Shown here piece after piece: positions 25,356-34,733 of a stretch of DNA of 64,000 bases. Position 1 is the stretch's first letter, and each line of letters begins with the position of its first letter. This DNA is from Shinella yambaruensis (GTDB lineage Bacteria > Pseudomonadota > Alphaproteobacteria > Rhizobiales > Rhizobiaceae): NCBI RefSeq assembly GCF_022899355.1, contig NZ_JALJCK010000022.1, positions 1 through 64,000 on the forward strand, written 5' to 3'. The position numbers and the translations under genes were made by a program. The notes beneath the pieces are model-generated. The model was not told the origin of the DNA. It saw nothing but the letters and a program-made list of their open reading frames with translations, and made no database searches.

Positions 25356-26819
25356 ATGCAGAGCTTCCAGCAATATATAGACGGAACCTTCGAAGACGGC
25401 GCGGCGCGGTTCGACTCGATCGATCCGGCAACCGGTTCGGTCTGGGCGGCGATGCCCGAAGCGCGCGAAGACGATGTCGATCGTGCCGTGAAGGCCGCGC
25501 AGCGCGCACTCTGGAACGGCGCCTGGCCGGCCATGACCGCGACGGCCCGCGGCAAGCTGCTCTACCGGCTTGCCGATCTCGTCGAGGCCAATGCCAGGAC
25601 GCTCGCCGAACTGGAGACCCGCGACACCGGCAAGATCATCCGCGAGACCTCCGCGCAGATCGCCTATGTCGCGGATTACTACCGCTATTATGCCGGCCTT
25701 GCCGACAAGATCGAGGGCGCGACGCTTGCCATCGACAAGGCGGACATGGATGTCTGGACGCGGCGCGAGCCGATCGGCGTCGTGGCGGCGGTCGTGCCGT
25801 GGAACAGCCAGCTTTTCCTCTCGGCCGTCAAGATCGGCCCGGCCCTCGCCGCCGGCTGTACGCTGGTCGTCAAGGCCTCGGAGGAGGCCCCCGCGCCGCT
25901 TCTCGAATTCGCGCGGCTCGTGCACGAGGCGGGCTTTCCGGCGGGTGTCGTCAATATCCTGACGGGCTTCGGCCCGGCCTGCGGCAGCGCGCTGACCCGT
26001 CACCCCGGCGTCGATCACATCGCCTTCACCGGCGGTCCGGCGACGGCGGCGGCCGTGGTGCGCAATTCCGCGGAAAACCTTGCCACGACCTCGCTCGAAC
26101 TCGGCGGCAAGTCGCCCTTCATCGTCTTTGCCGATGCGGATCTCGACAGCGCGGCCAACGCGCAGGTCGCGGGGATTTTTGCCGCGACGGGCCAGAGCTG
26201 CGTTGCCGGTTCGCGCCTCATCGTCGAGGCTTCGGTGAAGGACCGGTTCCTCGCCATCCTGAAGGCGAAGGCGGAAGCCATCCGCATCGGCGCGCCGCTC
26301 GACATGGCGACGGAAGTCGGGCCGCTCTGCACGCGCCGGCAGCGCGACCATATTGCGGCGGTCGTCGCCGTCTCGCTGGAGGCGGGTGCGAAACTTGTGA
26401 CCGGCGGCCGGGCAGGAGAAGGCGGCGGCTTCTACTATGTCCCCACCATCCTCGACTGCGACGGCGTCTCCGCCGCCTCGGTGGAAACCGAGCTCTTCGG
26501 GCCGGTGCTTTCCGTGCTTTCCTTCACGAGCGAGGAGGAGGCTGTGCGGCTTGCGAACGCCACGCCCTACGGGCTCGCCTCCGGCGTGTTCACGCGCGAC
26601 CTTGCCCGCGCCCACCGCATGATCAAGCGCATCCGCGCCGGCATCGTCTGGGTGAACACCTATCGCGCGGTCTCGCCGATCGCGCCCTTCGGCGGATATG
26701 GCCAGTCGGGGCAGGGGCGCGAGGGCGGGCTTGCCGCCGCGCTCGACTATACGAAGACGAAAACCGTGTGGCTCCGGACGTCCGACGATCCGATCCCCGA
26801 TCCCTTCGTGATGCGGTGA
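25356..26819 (+). CDS. aldehyde dehydrogenase family protein (cassette A)
   Basis: A 487-residue NAD(P)-dependent aldehyde dehydrogenase. General base Glu248 is in LELGGKSP and the nucleophile Cys282 is in GQSCVAGS; VVPWNSQLF and FTGGPAT are the cofactor-binding motifs. The ATG at 25356 lies 5 bp after the LLM stop. It probably oxidises the aldehyde formed by the monooxygenase. Confidence 0.93.
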   Translation: MQSFQQYIDGTFEDGAARFDSIDPATGSVWAAMPEAREDDVDRAVKAAQRALWNGAWPAMTATARGKLLYRLADLVEANARTLAELETRDTGKIIRETSAQIAYVADYYRYYAGLADKIEGATLAIDKADMDVWTRREPIGVVAAVVPWNSQLFLSAVKIGPALAAGCTLVVKASEEAPAPLLEFARLVHEAGFPAGVVNILTGFGPACGSALTRHPGVDHIAFTGGPATAAAVVRNSAENLATTSLELGGKSPFIVFADADLDSAANAQVAGIFAATGQSCVAGSRLIVEASVKDRFLAILKAKAEAIRIGAPLDMATEVGPLCTRRQRDHIAAVVAVSLEAGAKLVTGGRAGEGGGFYYVPTILDCDGVSAASVETELFGPVLSVLSFTSEEEAVRLANATPYGLASGVFTRDLARAHRMIKRIRAGIVWVNTYRAVSPIAPFGGYGQSGQGREGGLAAALDYTKTKTVWLRTSDDPIPDPFVMR

Positions 26820-26824
26820 CGGCG

Positions 26825-27154
26825 ATGTTTGTCGAAATCCGCACCTACAGGCTGAAGAACGGCGGCATTCCCGAATACCTCAAGGTGGTCGGCGAAACCG
26901 GCATCGCGATCCAGAAGAAGCATCTCGGCAATCTCGTCGGTTATTTCTCCTCGGAGATCGGACCGGTCAACGAGATCGTCCACATCTGGAGCTTTGCGAG
27001 CCTGGACGACCGGCAGGCGCGCCGCGCGCGCCTTGCCGCCGATCCGGACTGGCAGGCCTTCCTGCCGAAGATCCGCGACCTGATCGTCACCGCGGACAAC
27101 AAGATCATGACACCGGCCGCCTTTTCGCCGCTTGGCGGCAGCGCGCCGGCCTGA
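26825..27154 (+). CDS. NIPSNAP family protein
   Basis: A 109-residue protein starting MFVEIRTYRLKNGGIPEYLK, the typical opening of NIPSNAP (PF07978) ferredoxin-like-fold proteins. The segment FSSEIGPVNEIVHIWSFASL also fits. It starts 3 bp after the aldehyde dehydrogenase stop. Bacterial NIPSNAP proteins often sit in catabolic operons, but no biochemical role is settled. It has no counterpart in cassette B. Confidence 0.85.
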   Translation: MFVEIRTYRLKNGGIPEYLKVVGETGIAIQKKHLGNLVGYFSSEIGPVNEIVHIWSFASLDDRQARRARLAADPDWQAFLPKIRDLIVTADNKIMTPAAFSPLGGSAPA

Positions 27155-27187
27155 CGACGATATCAACCGAACCGGGAGGATGGAAAC

Positions 27188-28198
27188 ATGAAAAGCAGAC
27201 TGGTAATCGCGCTTCTTTCGACGACGCTCTTGCTTGCGGGAAACGCCGCGGCTGAGGACCTGGTCTTCACGAGCTGGGGCGGGACCACGCAGGACGCCCA
27301 GAAGACCTACTGGGCCGATGCCTTCACCGCGGAGAGCAACATCGCCGTCACGCAGGACGGCCCGACCGACTACGGCAAGATCAAGGCCATGGTGGAAGCC
27401 GGCAACGTGACCTGGGACGTCGTGGACGTCGAGGGCGACTACGCGGTCCAGGCCGGCAATGCGGGCCTTCTCGAAAAGCTCGACTTCTCCGTCATCGACA
27501 AGACCAAGCTCGATCCGCGCTTCGTGACGGACTATTCCGTCGGCAGCTTCTACTATTCCTTCGTGATCGGCTGCAACAAGGACGCGGTCGAGGCCTGCCC
27601 GAAGACTTGGGCGGATCTGTTCGACACCCAGAAGTTTCCCGGCAAGCGCACCTTCTACAAGTGGTCCGCGCCGGGCGTGATCGAGGCGGCGCTGCTGGCC
27701 GACGGCGTTGCCGCCGACAAGCTCTATCCGCTCGATCTCGACCGCGCCTTCAGGAAGCTCGACACGATCAAGGCGGATATCGTCTGGTGGGACAGCGGCG
27801 CCCAGTCGCAGCAGCTTCTCGCCTCCGCCGAGGCGCCGTTCGGCTCGTTCTGGAACGGCCGCCTGACGGCACTCGCCGAAACCGGCGTCACCGTCGAGAC
27901 GTCCTGGACGAACAACATCACGGCAGCCGATTCCCTGGTCGTCCCGAAGGGCGCGAAGAACAAGGATGCGGCGATGAAGTTCATCGCGCAGGCCACCAGC
28001 GATCAGGCCCAGGCGCAGTTCGCCACCGCGACCGGCTATGCGCCGATCAACCTCGATGCCAGCACCCTGATGGACGCGGAACTGCGCAGCTCGCTGCCGG
28101 ACATGCAGGCGGATACCCAGGTCAACGCCGACATGGGCTACTGGGCCGAGCATCGCGACGAGATCGGCACCCGCTGGTACGCCTGGCAGGCGAAGTAA
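27188..28198 (+). CDS. ABC transporter substrate-binding protein, spermidine/putrescine type
   Basis: A 336-residue PotD/PotF-like receptor with a Sec signal peptide (cleavage after GNAAA). The mature protein begins EDLVFTSWGGTTQDAQKTYW, the usual start of family 1-type polyamine receptors, and has DVVDVEGDYAVQAG and PCKTWADLF-like (CPKTWADLFD) stretches. GGGAGGATGG precedes the ATG. It is the receptor of the cassette A importer, probably for a cationic or nitrogenous organic compound. Confidence 0.9.
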   Translation: MKSRLVIALLSTTLLLAGNAAAEDLVFTSWGGTTQDAQKTYWADAFTAESNIAVTQDGPTDYGKIKAMVEAGNVTWDVVDVEGDYAVQAGNAGLLEKLDFSVIDKTKLDPRFVTDYSVGSFYYSFVIGCNKDAVEACPKTWADLFDTQKFPGKRTFYKWSAPGVIEAALLADGVAADKLYPLDLDRAFRKLDTIKADIVWWDSGAQSQQLLASAEAPFGSFWNGRLTALAETGVTVETSWTNNITAADSLVVPKGAKNKDAAMKFIAQATSDQAQAQFATATGYAPINLDASTLMDAELRSSLPDMQADTQVNADMGYWAEHRDEIGTRWYAWQAK

Positions 28199-28218
28199 GG
28201 CCATCTCCCGAGACGATG

Positions 28219-28242
28219 GCGGGCCGGCAGCTGCCGGCCCGC
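28219..28242 (+). other. 24-bp perfect palindrome after polyamine-type SBP gene
   Basis: GCGGGCCGGCAG is followed directly by its exact reverse complement, forming a very stable hairpin 21 bp after the SBP stop. No U-tract follows. It probably stabilises the receptor mRNA or reduces read-through into the permease genes. Confidence 0.6.
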
Positions 28243-28267
28243 TTCCCAATCCACTGGATGATCGATC

Positions 28268-29119
28268 ATGGCTGTTACGGTAGCGACAGGCGCCGTCAAA
28301 ACGAAGCGCGAGGGCACGTTCGGCTATCTCCTGCCGGCCTTGCTGCTCATTGCCTTCTTCTTCATCGTGCCCGTGCTCATGCTGCTCGTGCGCAGCGTGC
28401 TGGAGCCGGAGCCCGGTTTGCAGAACTATGCGGTTCTCCTCGGCTCGACGACCTATCTGCGCGTCTTCCTGAACACGTTCATGGTGGCCGGCGTCGTAAC
28501 GTTGGTCTCGATCGTCATCGGCTATCCGGTCGCCTGGCTGCTCGCCATCATGCCGGAACGGTGGTCGCGCATCGTGCTGGCCATCATCATCCTGTCGATG
28601 TGGACGAACCTGCTTGCCCGCACCTATGCCTGGATGGTGCTGCTGCAGCGTACCGGCGTCGTCAACAAGACGCTGATGGGCCTTGGCCTCATCGACCAGC
28701 CGCTGGCGCTCGTCAACAATCTCGTCGGCGTCACCATCGGCATGACCTATATCATGCTGCCCTTCGTCATCCTGCCGCTGATGGGCGTGATCCGTGCCAT
28801 CGATCCGGCGATCCTGCGCGCCGCGGCGCTGTGCGGCGCCGGCCGGCTGCAATGCTTCTGGCGCGTGCTGCTGCCGCTGTCGCTGCCGGGCATCGCCGCC
28901 GGCGCGCTGATGGTCTTCGTCATGTCGCTCGGCTATTTCGTGACGCCCGCCCTCCTCGGCGGCACCGCCAACATGATGCTCGCCGAGCTCGTCGCGCAGT
29001 TCGTGCAGTCGCTGGTGAACTGGGGCATGGGAGGCGCGGCCGCATTGGTGCTGCTCGTCGTCACCCTCGCGCTCTACGCGGTCCAGCTGCGTTATTTCAA
29101 TCCGGCCCGGGGGACGTGA
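28268..29119 (+). CDS. ABC transporter permease, PotB type
   Basis: A 283-residue six-helix permease. The first helix reads LLPALLLIAFFFIVPVLMLL and the coupling motif is AAALCGAGRLQCFWRVLLPL. Two codons separate it from the next permease gene. It forms the membrane channel of the cassette A importer with the next gene. Confidence 0.92.
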   Translation: MAVTVATGAVKTKREGTFGYLLPALLLIAFFFIVPVLMLLVRSVLEPEPGLQNYAVLLGSTTYLRVFLNTFMVAGVVTLVSIVIGYPVAWLLAIMPERWSRIVLAIIILSMWTNLLARTYAWMVLLQRTGVVNKTLMGLGLIDQPLALVNNLVGVTIGMTYIMLPFVILPLMGVIRAIDPAILRAAALCGAGRLQCFWRVLLPLSLPGIAAGALMVFVMSLGYFVTPALLGGTANMMLAELVAQFVQSLVNWGMGGAAALVLLVVTLALYAVQLRYFNPARGT

Positions 29120-29120
29120 C

Positions 29121-29921
29121 ATGCTGCTCGACTTCGACAAGCTCGGCGGGCTGCGCACCGCCCTCATCGCCCTCGTCGCGCTGGTCTGCCTCTTCCTGAT
29201 CCTGCCCATCGTCTTCATCGCCGCGCTCTCGTTCGGCTCCTCGCAATGGCTGATCTTCCCGCCGCCCTCCTGGACCTTCAGATGGTATCAGGATCTTTTC
29301 GCCGATCCGCGCTGGCTCTATTCGGCGCTGACGAGCCTGAAGATCGCGGCCATCGTCACGGTGCTGTCCGTGGTGATCGGCTTCCTTGCCGCCCTCGGCC
29401 TCAATCGTGGCCGCTTTCCCGGCCGGGATTTCCTGCGGGCGCTGTTCCTCACGCCGATGATCCTGCCCGTCGTGGTGCTGGCGGTGGCGCTTTATGCGCT
29501 CTTCCTGAAGCTCGGCCTTGCCGGCACGACGCTTGCCTTCATCATCGCCCACCTCCTGATCGCGCTGCCCTTCTCGATCATCTCGATCGGCAATGCACTG
29601 GAAGGCTTCGACCGCTCGGTCGAGGACGCGGCCATCCTGTGCGGGGCGAGCCCGTGGGAGGCGCGGCTGCGCGTGACGGTGCCGGCCGTCAGCCACGGCA
29701 TCTTCGGCGCTGCCGTCTTCTCCTTCCTCGCCTCCTGGGACGAGGTGGTGCTGGCGATCTTCATGGCCAGCCCTACCCTGCAGACGCTGCCGGTGAAGAT
29801 CTGGTCCACGCTCCGGCAGGACCTGACGCCGGTGATCGCCGCCGCCTCCACATTGCTCATTGCCTTCACGATCCTCCTGATGATCGTCGCAGCACTCTTC
29901 CGCAAGGGACGAAAAGCATGA
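29121..29921 (+). CDS. ABC transporter permease, PotC type
   Basis: A 266-residue permease. Typical PotC features are WLIFPPPSWTFRWYQDLFAD after the first helix and the coupling motif EDAAILCGASPWEARLRVTV. It overlaps the ATPase gene by 4 bp. Confidence 0.92.
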   Translation: MLLDFDKLGGLRTALIALVALVCLFLILPIVFIAALSFGSSQWLIFPPPSWTFRWYQDLFADPRWLYSALTSLKIAAIVTVLSVVIGFLAALGLNRGRFPGRDFLRALFLTPMILPVVVLAVALYALFLKLGLAGTTLAFIIAHLLIALPFSIISIGNALEGFDRSVEDAAILCGASPWEARLRVTVPAVSHGIFGAAVFSFLASWDEVVLAIFMASPTLQTLPVKIWSTLRQDLTPVIAAASTLLIAFTILLMIVAALFRKGRKA

Positions 29922-30994
29922 CCCAACCCTTCCTCAGCATCCGCGGCATCCGCAAGACCTACGGCACGGTCACGGCCGTCAAGAGCGTCGGCATGGACAT
30001 TGCCGAGGGCGAGTTCATGACCTTCCTCGGCCCTTCGGGGTCCGGCAAGTCGACGACCCTCTATATCCTCGCCGGCTTCCAGGATCCGACGGACGGCGAC
30101 ATCCTGCTGAAGGGCCGGAGCCTCTTGTCGACGCCGTCGCACAAGCGCAACATCGGCATGGTGTTCCAGCGTTATACGCTCTTCCCGCATCTGTCCGTCG
30201 GCGAGAACGTCGCATTCCCGTTGCGCATCCGCCGCCGCCCGCAGGCCGAGATCGCCGAGCGCGTGAAGGCTGCCCTGAAGCTGGTGCGCCTGGAGGGGTT
30301 CGAGGATCGCATGCCGGCCAATATGTCCGGCGGCCAGCAGCAGCGCGTCGCACTCGCCCGCGCGCTCGTCTACAATCCGCCGGTGCTGCTGATGGACGAG
30401 CCGCTCTCGGCGCTCGACAAGAAGCTGCGCGAGGAGATCCAGTTCGAAATCCGCCGCATCCACCAGGAGACGGGCGTTACCATCCTCTATGTCACGCATG
30501 ACCAGGAGGAGGCGTTGCGCCTGTCCGACCGCATCGCGGTCTTCAGCCAGGGCGAGATCGACCAGATCGGCACAGGCCCCGAACTCTATTCCAACCCGGC
30601 GACCCGCTTCGTTGCGGGCTTCATCGGCGACAGCAATTTTCTCGATGCGACCGTCGTGGCGAGCCATGCCGGCAAGGCGAAGCTTTCGCTGGGCGATGGC
30701 GCCGTCGTCGAAGATGTGCCGTTGCACGGGGCGTCGACGGCAAGCGGCAAGGCATCGCTGATGCTGCGCCCGGAACGCCTGTCGCTGTCGCGCGCCTCGG
30801 TCCCCTCGGGCATTGCCGTGACGGTGCGGGATATCACCTTCCTCGGCAACAATGTCGAGGTCAGCACCGCGACGTCCGCCGGTGCCGATCTTTCGGTGCG
30901 CCTGCCGTTCGGCCACGAGGCGATTTCGAGCCTTGCGCGCGGCGAAAAGGCCTGGCTGACCTTCGACACGGCCTCCGCCCACGCCTTTGCCTGA
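29918..30994 (+). CDS. ABC transporter ATP-binding protein, PotA type
   Basis: A 358-residue ATPase. Walker A GPSGSGKS, signature MSGGQQQR, Walker [13 protein letters not shown]-loop VTHDQEEA. The C-terminal ~110 residues form the TOBE-type regulatory domain. Last gene of cassette A; a small dyad CAGCC-GGAA-GGCTG at 31005-31018 follows, before the convergent DUF1185 gene. Confidence 0.94.
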   Translation: MTQPFLSIRGIRKTYGTVTAVKSVGMDIAEGEFMTFLGPSGSGKSTTLYILAGFQDPTDGDILLKGRSLLSTPSHKRNIGMVFQRYTLFPHLSVGENVAFPLRIRRRPQAEIAERVKAALKLVRLEGFEDRMPANMSGGQQQRVALARALVYNPPVLLMDEPLSALDKKLREEIQFEIRRIHQETGVTILYVTHDQEEALRLSDRIAVFSQGEIDQIGTGPELYSNPATRFVAGFIGDSNFLDATVVASHAGKAKLSLGDGAVVEDVPLHGASTASGKASLMLRPERLSLSRASVPSGIAVTVRDITFLGNNVEVSTATSAGADLSVRLPFGHEAISSLARGEKAWLTFDTASAHAFA

Positions 30995-31056
30995 ATCCTG
31001 CCCCCAGCCGGAAGGCTGCTCTTCGAAAGGACGAGGGAACGCAAAGCAAGGAAGCG

Positions 31057-31644
31057 TCAGGTAGCGGCGGCATCCTCCATTTCCGCCATGTCCTGGAACC
31101 GGTCGGCGATGCGCGCATGAGGGCGCCCGCCGTCGGCGGCCGCGATGGAGACGACGATCTCGTCCGGGTGCGGCGCGTCGGCGATCTGGAAATTGGCGGT
31201 GAGGAAGTGGGACCGCTTGCCGGTCTCGCTCTTGTGCATCATCGGCAGCGAGAGCAGCGCGCCGGGCGCGTTGCGTGTATTGGCGAATTCGAGATAGTTC
31301 GTGCCGCCGATCGCGTTGCGGAAAGGATTGCCGAAGCGCAGGGTGTGGATCATCGCCGAGGCATGCTCGATCTCGCCGTTGATGCCCACGGCGGCCGCCT
31401 TGCCGCAAGCCTCGATCTGCTCGGCCGGCATCTGCGCGAGCAGCCGGCGCGTCATTTCCTCGCTGAGCGGCCCGGCGATGCGGACGATCTGCGGCCGCAG
31501 GTTTTCCACGAAGCCCTTGCCAGCCCATGGGTTCTCGATGATGGCGGCCACGACGACGATCCTGACGGGCCGCGGCGTCGCTTTGCCGCCTTCGACATGG
31601 GTTTCTTCCAGGAACGTGCAGATCTTTCGAATGCCGAGCGCCAT
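31057..31644 (-). CDS. 'amino acid synthesis' family protein (DUF1185), second copy
   Basis: A 195-residue paralogue of the protein at 21987-22586. Shared blocks are ENPWAGKGFVENL (KNPWAGRGFVEDL in copy A), EACGKAAAVG (EAYGKSAVVG) and EHASAMIHTLRFGN (EHASALIHTLRFGN). The ATG at 31644 is preferred to an upstream TTG at 31677, although its Shine-Dalgarno (GGTGG) is weak. It is divergent from the PucR-like regulator of cassette B. Function unknown. Confidence 0.87.
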   Translation of the reverse strand: MALGIRKICTFLEETHVEGGKATPRPVRIVVVAAIIENPWAGKGFVENLRPQIVRIAGPLSEEMTRRLLAQMPAEQIEACGKAAAVGINGEIEHASAMIHTLRFGNPFRNAIGGTNYLEFANTRNAPGALLSLPMMHKSETGKRSHFLTANFQIADAPHPDEIVVSIAAADGGRPHARIADRFQDMAEMEDAAAT

Positions 31645-31765
31645 GTCGTTTCCACCATCTATTGAATGTCTCCTCAACCTAGCGCGCGACGGCGCGGGGT
31701 CTTCCTATTTTTCGGAGGAGGCAGGGGCGAACACCTCCTATGAAAACGAGTAGATTTAAGCCGCG

Positions 31766-33613
31766 GTGCATCGCATTATCCGGGTCCGAACGACGGGAGT
31801 GCGTGGCGCGTTGGATCAGAAATCTCGCATACTCTCGCTGCGCGACGTGGCGAGCCAGATCAACAGCGGCGGCGACCTTGCGACCGTGTTGCAGCACCTC
31901 GTCGCGGCCGCCTGCCGGCACGCCAACTGGGCACTCGGCTCGATCATGGGCATCGATGCCGCGCATGGTTATGCCCATGTCATCGTCCGTCACGATCCGA
32001 CGCTCATCCAGCGGGACCTGCCCGATCGCTGGGAGCTTGCCACCAGCCCGTCGTTGATCGCGCTTCAGCGCAATGAGCCTGTCTATATCCGCGACGCGCG
32101 TGAAAGCACCGAGTTCCCGGGCTATCGCAAGGAGGCTTTCGAGCGGGACTATCGCACCGTCCTCGTCATGCCGATGGACTGTGCCGATGCCGAGGGCCGC
32201 CCGATGGTGCTGAGCGTTATTGCGCGCACCGTGACCGACGTGACAGAGGATGATCTGGCCTTCCTCGGCACCATCCTGCATCTCGGCGCGATCGCGGTGG
32301 AAAAGCAGCATCGGCTCGCGGCGGAGAAAAGCGCGTCGGAGCGGCTCGATCGGGCGCTTGCGGCCCATACCTCGTTGCTGGAGCATGTGCTCAGCGACGG
32401 TTCCGTCTCCTCGCTCGCTGCAATGGTTGGACGGCTGCTGCCCAATCCGCTGGTCGTCGTGGACTTCACGGTCAATCAGCTCATCGCGGGACGCTCGCCC
32501 CTGGCGGACGCCGACGATGCGGCCTGGCAATCGGCCGCGCCGACGGTTTTCGCGCGCGCGCTGATGCGGGCGGCGCGCGATGCGGTGGAGCGCGGCAGCA
32601 CCGCTGCGGCGCCGATCTTTCTTGAGGACGGCGCGCGGCGTTTGCGTGTCTTTGCCCGCGTGGAGCCCTTGACGGTGGATCGCCAACAGGTCGGCGCGCT
32701 CGTCATCTTTCCCTCCGCGGCGGCCGAAGGCGAACTGGACCAGCTCATGCTCGACAGCGCGAAATACGCGCTCAGCGTCCAGATGATGCGCAGCTTCTTG
32801 CGCTTCCGCTTTGAGACACGCACGCAAAGCGAGCTCTTCTTCGAGATCGTGGAGCGGCGCTGGCGTGATGCAGCCGATATTGGCCAGCGCGCCGCCCGGC
32901 TCGGCCTCGATCTGTCGCTCGCACAGCAGATGATCGTCGTCGATTTTCCCGAGCGCGCCAAGGCCTTGGGCGGCGGCTCGATCGACGTGGAGCATACATT
33001 GTCGCGCGTCCTGCAGCAGGCCTCTATCGAGGCCGTGCTGGTGGCAATCGATGGCGGGCTCGTATGCCTGATGCCGTATGAAGACTCGCCCCGGCAGGAG
33101 CGCTCGACGAAACTCATGCGGCGTATCGCCGACGACCTCAGCCGCTATCTCGGCGAGGCGCCGATCGTCGTTGCCGGAAGCCGCTGCATCGGTCTTGACG
33201 ATTACGCCATGGCCTGGGAACGGTGCAATCGGATGATCCGCATCGGCCGTTCCTTCGGGCTGACGGGCGCGCTGTCGACGCAGGATTTCGGGCCCCTGCC
33301 CATGCTCGTTTCGGCCGCCGATGTCGGCGACGTCCGCAATTTCGTGCGTGCCAGCATCGGCGCGATTGCCGAACATGATCGTGAAAACGGAACGCCCTAC
33401 CTCGAAACGCTTTCCGCCTATCTGGAGGAGGGCTGCCGCAGCCAGGCCTGTGCCGATCGTCTTGGCCTGCACGTAACGACGCTGCGCTACAGGCTGGCGC
33501 GCATCCAGGAGCTTTTCGGCATCGACGTAGAAACGCCGGAACGGCGCTTTGCCGTCGAGCTCGCCCTCCGCCTTCACAGCGTCATCGACAATCATGCTCT
33601 CGGCGAGCGCTGA
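31766..33613 (+). CDS. PucR/CdaR-like regulator with GAF-like domain
   Basis: A 615-residue regulator from a GTG at 31766; a GTG at 31799 is an equally possible start. Residues about 30-190 are GAF-like (VLQHLVAAACRHANWALGSI). The middle resembles the CdaR/PucR GGDEF-like region. The last ~60 residues are the C-terminal PucR-type HTH: YLEEGCRSQACADRLGLHVT, then TLRYRLARIQELFG. Such proteins activate catabolic operons in response to nitrogenous compounds. It lies directly upstream of cassette B, reading in the same direction, and is its likely activator. Confidence 0.87.
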   Translation: MHRIIRVRTTGVRGALDQKSRILSLRDVASQINSGGDLATVLQHLVAAACRHANWALGSIMGIDAAHGYAHVIVRHDPTLIQRDLPDRWELATSPSLIALQRNEPVYIRDARESTEFPGYRKEAFERDYRTVLVMPMDCADAEGRPMVLSVIARTVTDVTEDDLAFLGTILHLGAIAVEKQHRLAAEKSASERLDRALAAHTSLLEHVLSDGSVSSLAAMVGRLLPNPLVVVDFTVNQLIAGRSPLADADDAAWQSAAPTVFARALMRAARDAVERGSTAAAPIFLEDGARRLRVFARVEPLTVDRQQVGALVIFPSAAAEGELDQLMLDSAKYALSVQMMRSFLRFRFETRTQSELFFEIVERRWRDAADIGQRAARLGLDLSLAQQMIVVDFPERAKALGGGSIDVEHTLSRVLQQASIEAVLVAIDGGLVCLMPYEDSPRQERSTKLMRRIADDLSRYLGEAPIVVAGSRCIGLDDYAMAWERCNRMIRIGRSFGLTGALSTQDFGPLPMLVSAADVGDVRNFVRASIGAIAEHDRENGTPYLETLSAYLEEGCRSQACADRLGLHVTTLRYRLARIQELFGIDVETPERRFAVELALRLHSVIDNHALGER

Positions 33614-33631
33614 TCGGTCCGTTCGGATCTC

Positions 33632-33644
33632 CTACGAACCGTAG
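33632..33644. promoter_or_regulatory. inverted repeat upstream of cassette B enzymes
   Basis: CTACG-AAC-CGTAG is a perfect 5-bp dyad 18 bp after the regulator stop and 96 bp before the flavin reductase gene. It is followed by ACTCTTTTG. It may be the regulator's binding site or a weak terminator of its gene. Confidence 0.35.
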
Positions 33645-33739
33645 CAGAACTCTTTTGCCATCTCCTCCGCCCGGCAGGAAGAAGCGCCGGTCCGCCCCGG
33701 CTAGCTTCCTCCCAACAAACCGCGGAGGAGAACGAGGGC

Positions 33740-34732
33740 ATGGTGAAAGAGGCGGCAGCACTGGACGCACCGATCGATCCCGTCGCGCTGCGTCGGGCCT
33801 TCGGCACCTTCGTCACCGGCGTCACGGTCATCACCACGCTTGAAGCCGACGGCACACCACGCGGCATGACGGCCAATTCCTTCACCTCCGTCTCGCTCGA
33901 TCCGCCGCTGCTGCTGGTCTGCGTCGCCAAGTCCGCTTCCAGCTATGCGGCCTTCATCGCGGCGGACTGTTTCGCGGTCAACATCCTGCATGAAGGCCAG
34001 GTTGATGTGTCGGCCACCTTCGCTTCCAAGGCGCCGGACAAGTTCCTGTCGGTCAATCACGACCGGGCGCATACCGGCGCGCCGGTGCTGACGGACAGCC
34101 TCACCTGGTTCGACTGCAGCCTGCACAACGCCGTCGACGCGGGCGATCATGTGATCCTGATCGGCCGGGTGCGGGCTTTCGGCACCAGCCCGACGGCCCC
34201 GCTCGGTTTCTGCCGCGGACGCTATGCCAGCGTGAAGGATCCGCTGCCGACGGGCTGGCTCGCCTCGCACGGCATGATCATCGGCTATCTCATCGAGGCC
34301 TGCGACGGCCTGCTGCTGCGGGCGGACGGCAAGGGCGGCTGGGTCCTGCCCTCCGCGCGCCGCCGCAAGGCCGACAGCGAACTCGTGGTGGATGGCGGCG
34401 ACGCGCTCCGCCTCGTGCCGGAGGAGACCTTCCTCTATTCCGTCTTCGACGTCGCCGACAGCGATCCCGGCTATCTCGTCTACCGCGCCCGGCTGGCGGG
34501 CGAGGGGGCGGAGATCGGCCTCCCGGAAAGCCTTCGCTTCTTCCCGATCGACGATCTGCCCTACGCGGCGATCGCGACCCACGAACTGCGCTCCATGCTG
34601 CGCCGCTATGTGCGCGAACGGCAGGCGGGCCGCTTCGGCATCTACATGGATTCCCACGACGGCGGCCGCGTCGCGATGATCGACGGGCAAGCCCGCGCCT
34701 GGCTCCAGGCCTCCCAAGACCAAGGACAATGA
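33740..34732 (+). CDS. flavin reductase with C-terminal Nudix-like domain (cassette B)
   Basis: A 330-residue paralogue of the cassette A reductase. The flavin reductase domain includes MTANSFTSVSLDPPLLLVC (43-61) and AGDHVILIGRVRAFG. The C-terminal ~150 residues again look like a degenerate Nudix domain (LLLRADGKGGWVLP, then no REXXEE). CGCGGAGGAG precedes the ATG at 33740. First enzyme gene of cassette B; it should feed FMNH2 to the luciferase-like monooxygenase at 36272. Confidence 0.85.
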   Translation: MVKEAAALDAPIDPVALRRAFGTFVTGVTVITTLEADGTPRGMTANSFTSVSLDPPLLLVCVAKSASSYAAFIAADCFAVNILHEGQVDVSATFASKAPDKFLSVNHDRAHTGAPVLTDSLTWFDCSLHNAVDAGDHVILIGRVRAFGTSPTAPLGFCRGRYASVKDPLPTGWLASHGMIIGYLIEACDGLLLRADGKGGWVLPSARRRKADSELVVDGGDALRLVPEETFLYSVFDVADSDPGYLVYRARLAGEGAEIGLPESLRFFPIDDLPYAAIATHELRSMLRRYVRERQAGRFGIYMDSHDGGRVAMIDGQARAWLQASQDQGQ

Positions 34733-34733
34733 C

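Noticed and set aside
22832-25555. A 907-codon open frame on the minus strand
   Set aside because: It is antisense to three well-recognised genes (hydrolase, flavin reductase, LLM monooxygenase), is Arg/Ala/Asp-rich and has no motif or ribosome site. High GC content produces such frames opposite real genes.
26747-29218. An 823-codon minus-strand open frame
   Set aside because: Antisense to the NIPSNAP, SBP and permease genes, with low-complexity His/Arg/Asp runs. A shadow of genuine genes.
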